Source: an uncultured Clostridia bacterium (GTDB lineage Bacteria; Bacillota; Clostridia; Christensenellales; Borkfalkiaceae). From it: a stretch of DNA of 7,135 bases. Position 1 is the stretch's first letter; the number at the start of each line of letters is the position of its first letter. A model generated the notes under the pieces. That model worked only from the letters and a program-made list of their open reading frames with translations, was not told the origin of the DNA and did no database searches. The DNA is taken from positions 1 to 7,135 of the forward strand of contig CALVLO010000078.1 of assembly GCA_944338265.1 (NCBI GenBank), given 5' to 3'. Positions 5,915 through 7,135 of this stretch are shown here, piece after piece. A program made the position numbers and the translations under genes.

Positions 5915-5920
5915 GAGGGC

Positions 5921-6742
5921 ATGATCCTTACAGACGTTCACACCCACAGCACCTTCTCCGCAGACGGGCGCACACCGCTCGCGGAGATGTTTGCCCGCGC
6001 CGAGGCGCTCGGGCTGCAATACTACGGCATCTCCGAACACTTCGACTACGACTATCTTGCAGAGCATGTACTCTGCGAGGGCAAGCAGGTGCCCATGATC
6101 GATGCGCCCGCATACTTTGCCGCGGCGCGCGCCCTGCAGGCGGAACGCGGACATGGTACCCGCCTCCTCGTTGGCGGAGAGTTCGGTTTTTCGCCCGATA
6201 AAAAGGCGCAGGCAATGTATGCCGAGGCGATCCGCACCTATGCGCCCGACTTCATCGTGAACAGCGTGCATACGGTGGACGGCACGGACGTGTGGTTCGG
6301 CGCGTACTTTCGCGGCAAGACGAAGGAGGAGGCGTTCCGCGGCTATCTGCTGCGGGTAAAAGAGAGCCTCGCCGCGCCCTATCCCTACGATATTGTGGGG
6401 CATATCGGCTACGTTGCGCGCAATGCGCCCTACCCCGATCCCCTTCTCCGCTATGCGGACTACGCGCCCCTCATCGATGAGATCTTGCAGGGCATCATTT
6501 CGCGGGAGAAGATCTTGGAGGTAAACTCCTCGGGGCGGAGCGCGGGCAGGTTTTTGCCGAACACCGACATTTTAACAAGGTACTTTGCCTTGGGCGGAAG
6601 GCTGATCTCCTTTGCCTCCGACGCGCACGACGCGGCGCGCGTGGGCGACGGGCGCGCCGAAGTGTGCGAAGCGCTGCGCGCCATCGGCTTTACGCACATT
6701 GCCGTGCCCGATTGCGGCAAGCGCCACATGATAACGCTCTGA
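5921..6742 (+). CDS. PHP-domain metallophosphatase, histidinol-phosphatase (HisJ/HisK) type
   Basis: A 273-residue cytoplasmic PHP-family phosphoesterase. Metal ligands appear in the family order: DVHTHSTFS (5-13, His7/His9), ISEHFD (37-42, His40), GGEFGF (85-90, Glu87), NSVHTVD (114-120, His117), DIVGHIGYV (157-165, His161) and FASDAHDAARVG (231-242, Asp234/His236). Length fits histidinol-phosphatases (about 260-280), which hydrolyse L-histidinol phosphate in histidine synthesis. No other his gene is visible, so another phosphorylated substrate is possible. The frame is open upstream to 5372, but that part overlaps the lipoprotein gene; the ATG at 5921 is needed to keep HTH and is the natural start. 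The only ribosome-binding-like sequence, GAGGG (5915-5919), ends 1 nt before the ATG, too close to work normally, and the promoter predicts a leaderless mRNA. No terminator separates it from the upstream gene, so read-through is also possible. Confidence 0.92.
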   Translation: MILTDVHTHSTFSADGRTPLAEMFARAEALGLQYYGISEHFDYDYLAEHVLCEGKQVPMIDAPAYFAAARALQAERGHGTRLLVGGEFGFSPDKKAQAMYAEAIRTYAPDFIVNSVHTVDGTDVWFGAYFRGKTKEEAFRGYLLRVKESLAAPYPYDIVGHIGYVARNAPYPDPLLRYADYAPLIDEILQGIISREKILEVNSSGRSAGRFLPNTDILTRYFALGGRLISFASDAHDAARVGDGRAEVCEALRAIGFTHIAVPDCGKRHMITL

Positions 6743-6747
6743 ACGCT

Positions 6748-6777
6748 GCCGCCCGCCGCAAAATTGCGGCGGGCGGC
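6748..6777 (+). terminator. First hairpin after the PHP gene
   Basis: A 12-bp perfect GC stem (6748-6759 with 6766-6777) around AAAATT, 5 nt after the stop codon, followed by TTGCTAATTTT. The T tract is broken, so it may be a weak terminator or a 3'-end stabilising stem. Its outer 9-nt arms are identical to those of the hairpin at 3840-3869. Confidence 0.65.
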
Positions 6778-6788
6778 TTGCTAATTTT

Positions 6789-6822
6789 GCGCCCGCAGCT
6801 TTCCGCCGCGGGCGCTTGTTTT
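6789..6822 (+). terminator. Second tandem terminator after the PHP gene
   Basis: An 8-bp stem GCGCCCGC (6789-6796) with GCGGGCGC (6808-6815), an 11-nt loop, then TTGTTTT (6816-6822) and further T-rich sequence. On the minus strand it is followed by AAAATTAG with no T tract, so it works mainly for the plus strand. Confidence 0.65.
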
Positions 6823-6850
6823 CATCTATCTTTCCCTCACAAGGCAAGGC

Positions 6851-7135
6851 TTACGCTTCCTGCGATCCCTCAAAAGGCGCTTCTGCCATGACCCCATCGG
6901 CAGCGCGCCGCCTTCCGAGCAGAGCACCAACGACGGCAGCAACGCATACAAAGACGCCGAGCACCATCAAAATGATGGGCTGCACAAGCCCCGCCGCACA
7001 CGTTTCACCCATTTCTGCCGCGTAAGACGTACTCGCAACGCACATGGCGATCCCCGCCAAAACGCAAAGCCCGCCGGAAGTTGCAGCAAAAATCGCCGTC
7101 TGTTTGGAGACGTTTTTGCCGGGCGCAGAGAACAG
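6851..7135 (-). CDS. C-terminal end of an unidentified membrane protein (enters from the right edge)
   Basis: This frame is open from the right edge of the window to a TAA at 6851, giving 94 codons, so the real start may be beyond 7135. I do not recognise the family. Visible features are an N-terminal stretch with APGKNVSKQTAIFAA, a first hydrophobic segment (GGLCVLAGIAMCVAS), a short polar loop containing a Cys (AAEMGETCAAG), a second strong membrane segment (VQPIILMVLGVFVCVAAVVG), then a basic GRRR stop-transfer signal and a polar, acidic cytoplasmic-looking tail. A TTG at 7060 or ATG at 7045 could start a shorter protein, but neither has a clear ribosome binding site and the coding character continues upstream of both. 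Convergent with the PHP gene across about 108 bp. An accidental open frame cannot be fully excluded. Confidence 0.5.
   Translation of the reverse strand: MFSAPGKNVSKQTAIFAATSGGLCVLAGIAMCVASTSYAAEMGETCAAGLVQPIILMVLGVFVCVAAVVGALLGRRRAADGVMAEAPFEGSQEA

Noticed and set aside
5372..5920. An upstream extension of the PHP phosphatase frame
   Set aside because: It overlaps the NlpC/P60 gene in another frame and is Arg/Ala-rich shadow sequence. The conserved PHP N-terminus starts at 5921.
6816..7025. A 69-codon plus-strand open frame near the right edge
   Set aside because: It begins inside the terminator T tract, lacks a ribosome binding site and is Ser/Ala/Thr-rich, while the opposite strand encodes plausible membrane segments open to the edge.

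Overview
The window looks like ordinary chromosomal DNA from a GC-rich member of the Bacillota, most likely an uncultivated Clostridia-type gut lineage. That placement is an inference. It rests on a pyruvate phosphate dikinase of the clostridial type, a CmpB-like membrane protein family common in Firmicutes, a lipoprotein hydrolase with a long Pro/Glu wall-spanning linker, AGGAGG-type ribosome binding sites and consensus sigma-A promoters standing out as AT islands in GC-rich DNA. No mobile element, CRISPR array, tRNA, rRNA or defence locus was seen.

Layout, left to right. Positions 1-1077 (minus) hold the first 359 codons of ppdK, which runs off the left edge, with a clear promoter and ribosome binding site. 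Positions 1244-2686 (plus) encode a YtcJ-like amidohydrolase. It overlaps tail-to-tail by 17 bp with a minus-strand gene at 2670-3242 for a multi-pass CmpB-like protein. Positions 3375-3824 (plus) encode a SecB-like chaperone whose promoter collides with a candidate promoter for the CmpB-like gene. A near-perfect 30-bp hairpin separates it from a minus-strand lysophospholipase-type alpha/beta hydrolase (3875-4798). Divergent from that hydrolase is an NlpC/P60 cell-wall lipoprotein (4971-5882), followed by a PHP-family phosphoesterase resembling histidinol-phosphatase (5921-6742) and two plus-strand hairpins. The C-terminal end of an unidentified membrane protein enters from the right edge on the minus strand (6851-7135).

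The genes do not form one pathway. They are mostly single-gene transcription units that alternate strand, with intergenic gaps under 175 bp; no gene-free stretch exceeds 300 bases. The loose common theme is central carbon metabolism (ppdK), envelope work (SecB-like, CmpB-like, NlpC/P60, lysophospholipase-like) and small-molecule hydrolysis.

I did not find a convincing new biological system. The points most worth checking are regulatory: a PHP gene whose promoter places the transcript start on its ATG (predicted leaderless mRNA), two face-to-face extended -10 promoters at 3313-3352, an orphan minus-strand terminator upstream of ppdK paired with a terminator-less convergent gene pair, and a SecB-like chaperone in an apparently Gram-positive genome.
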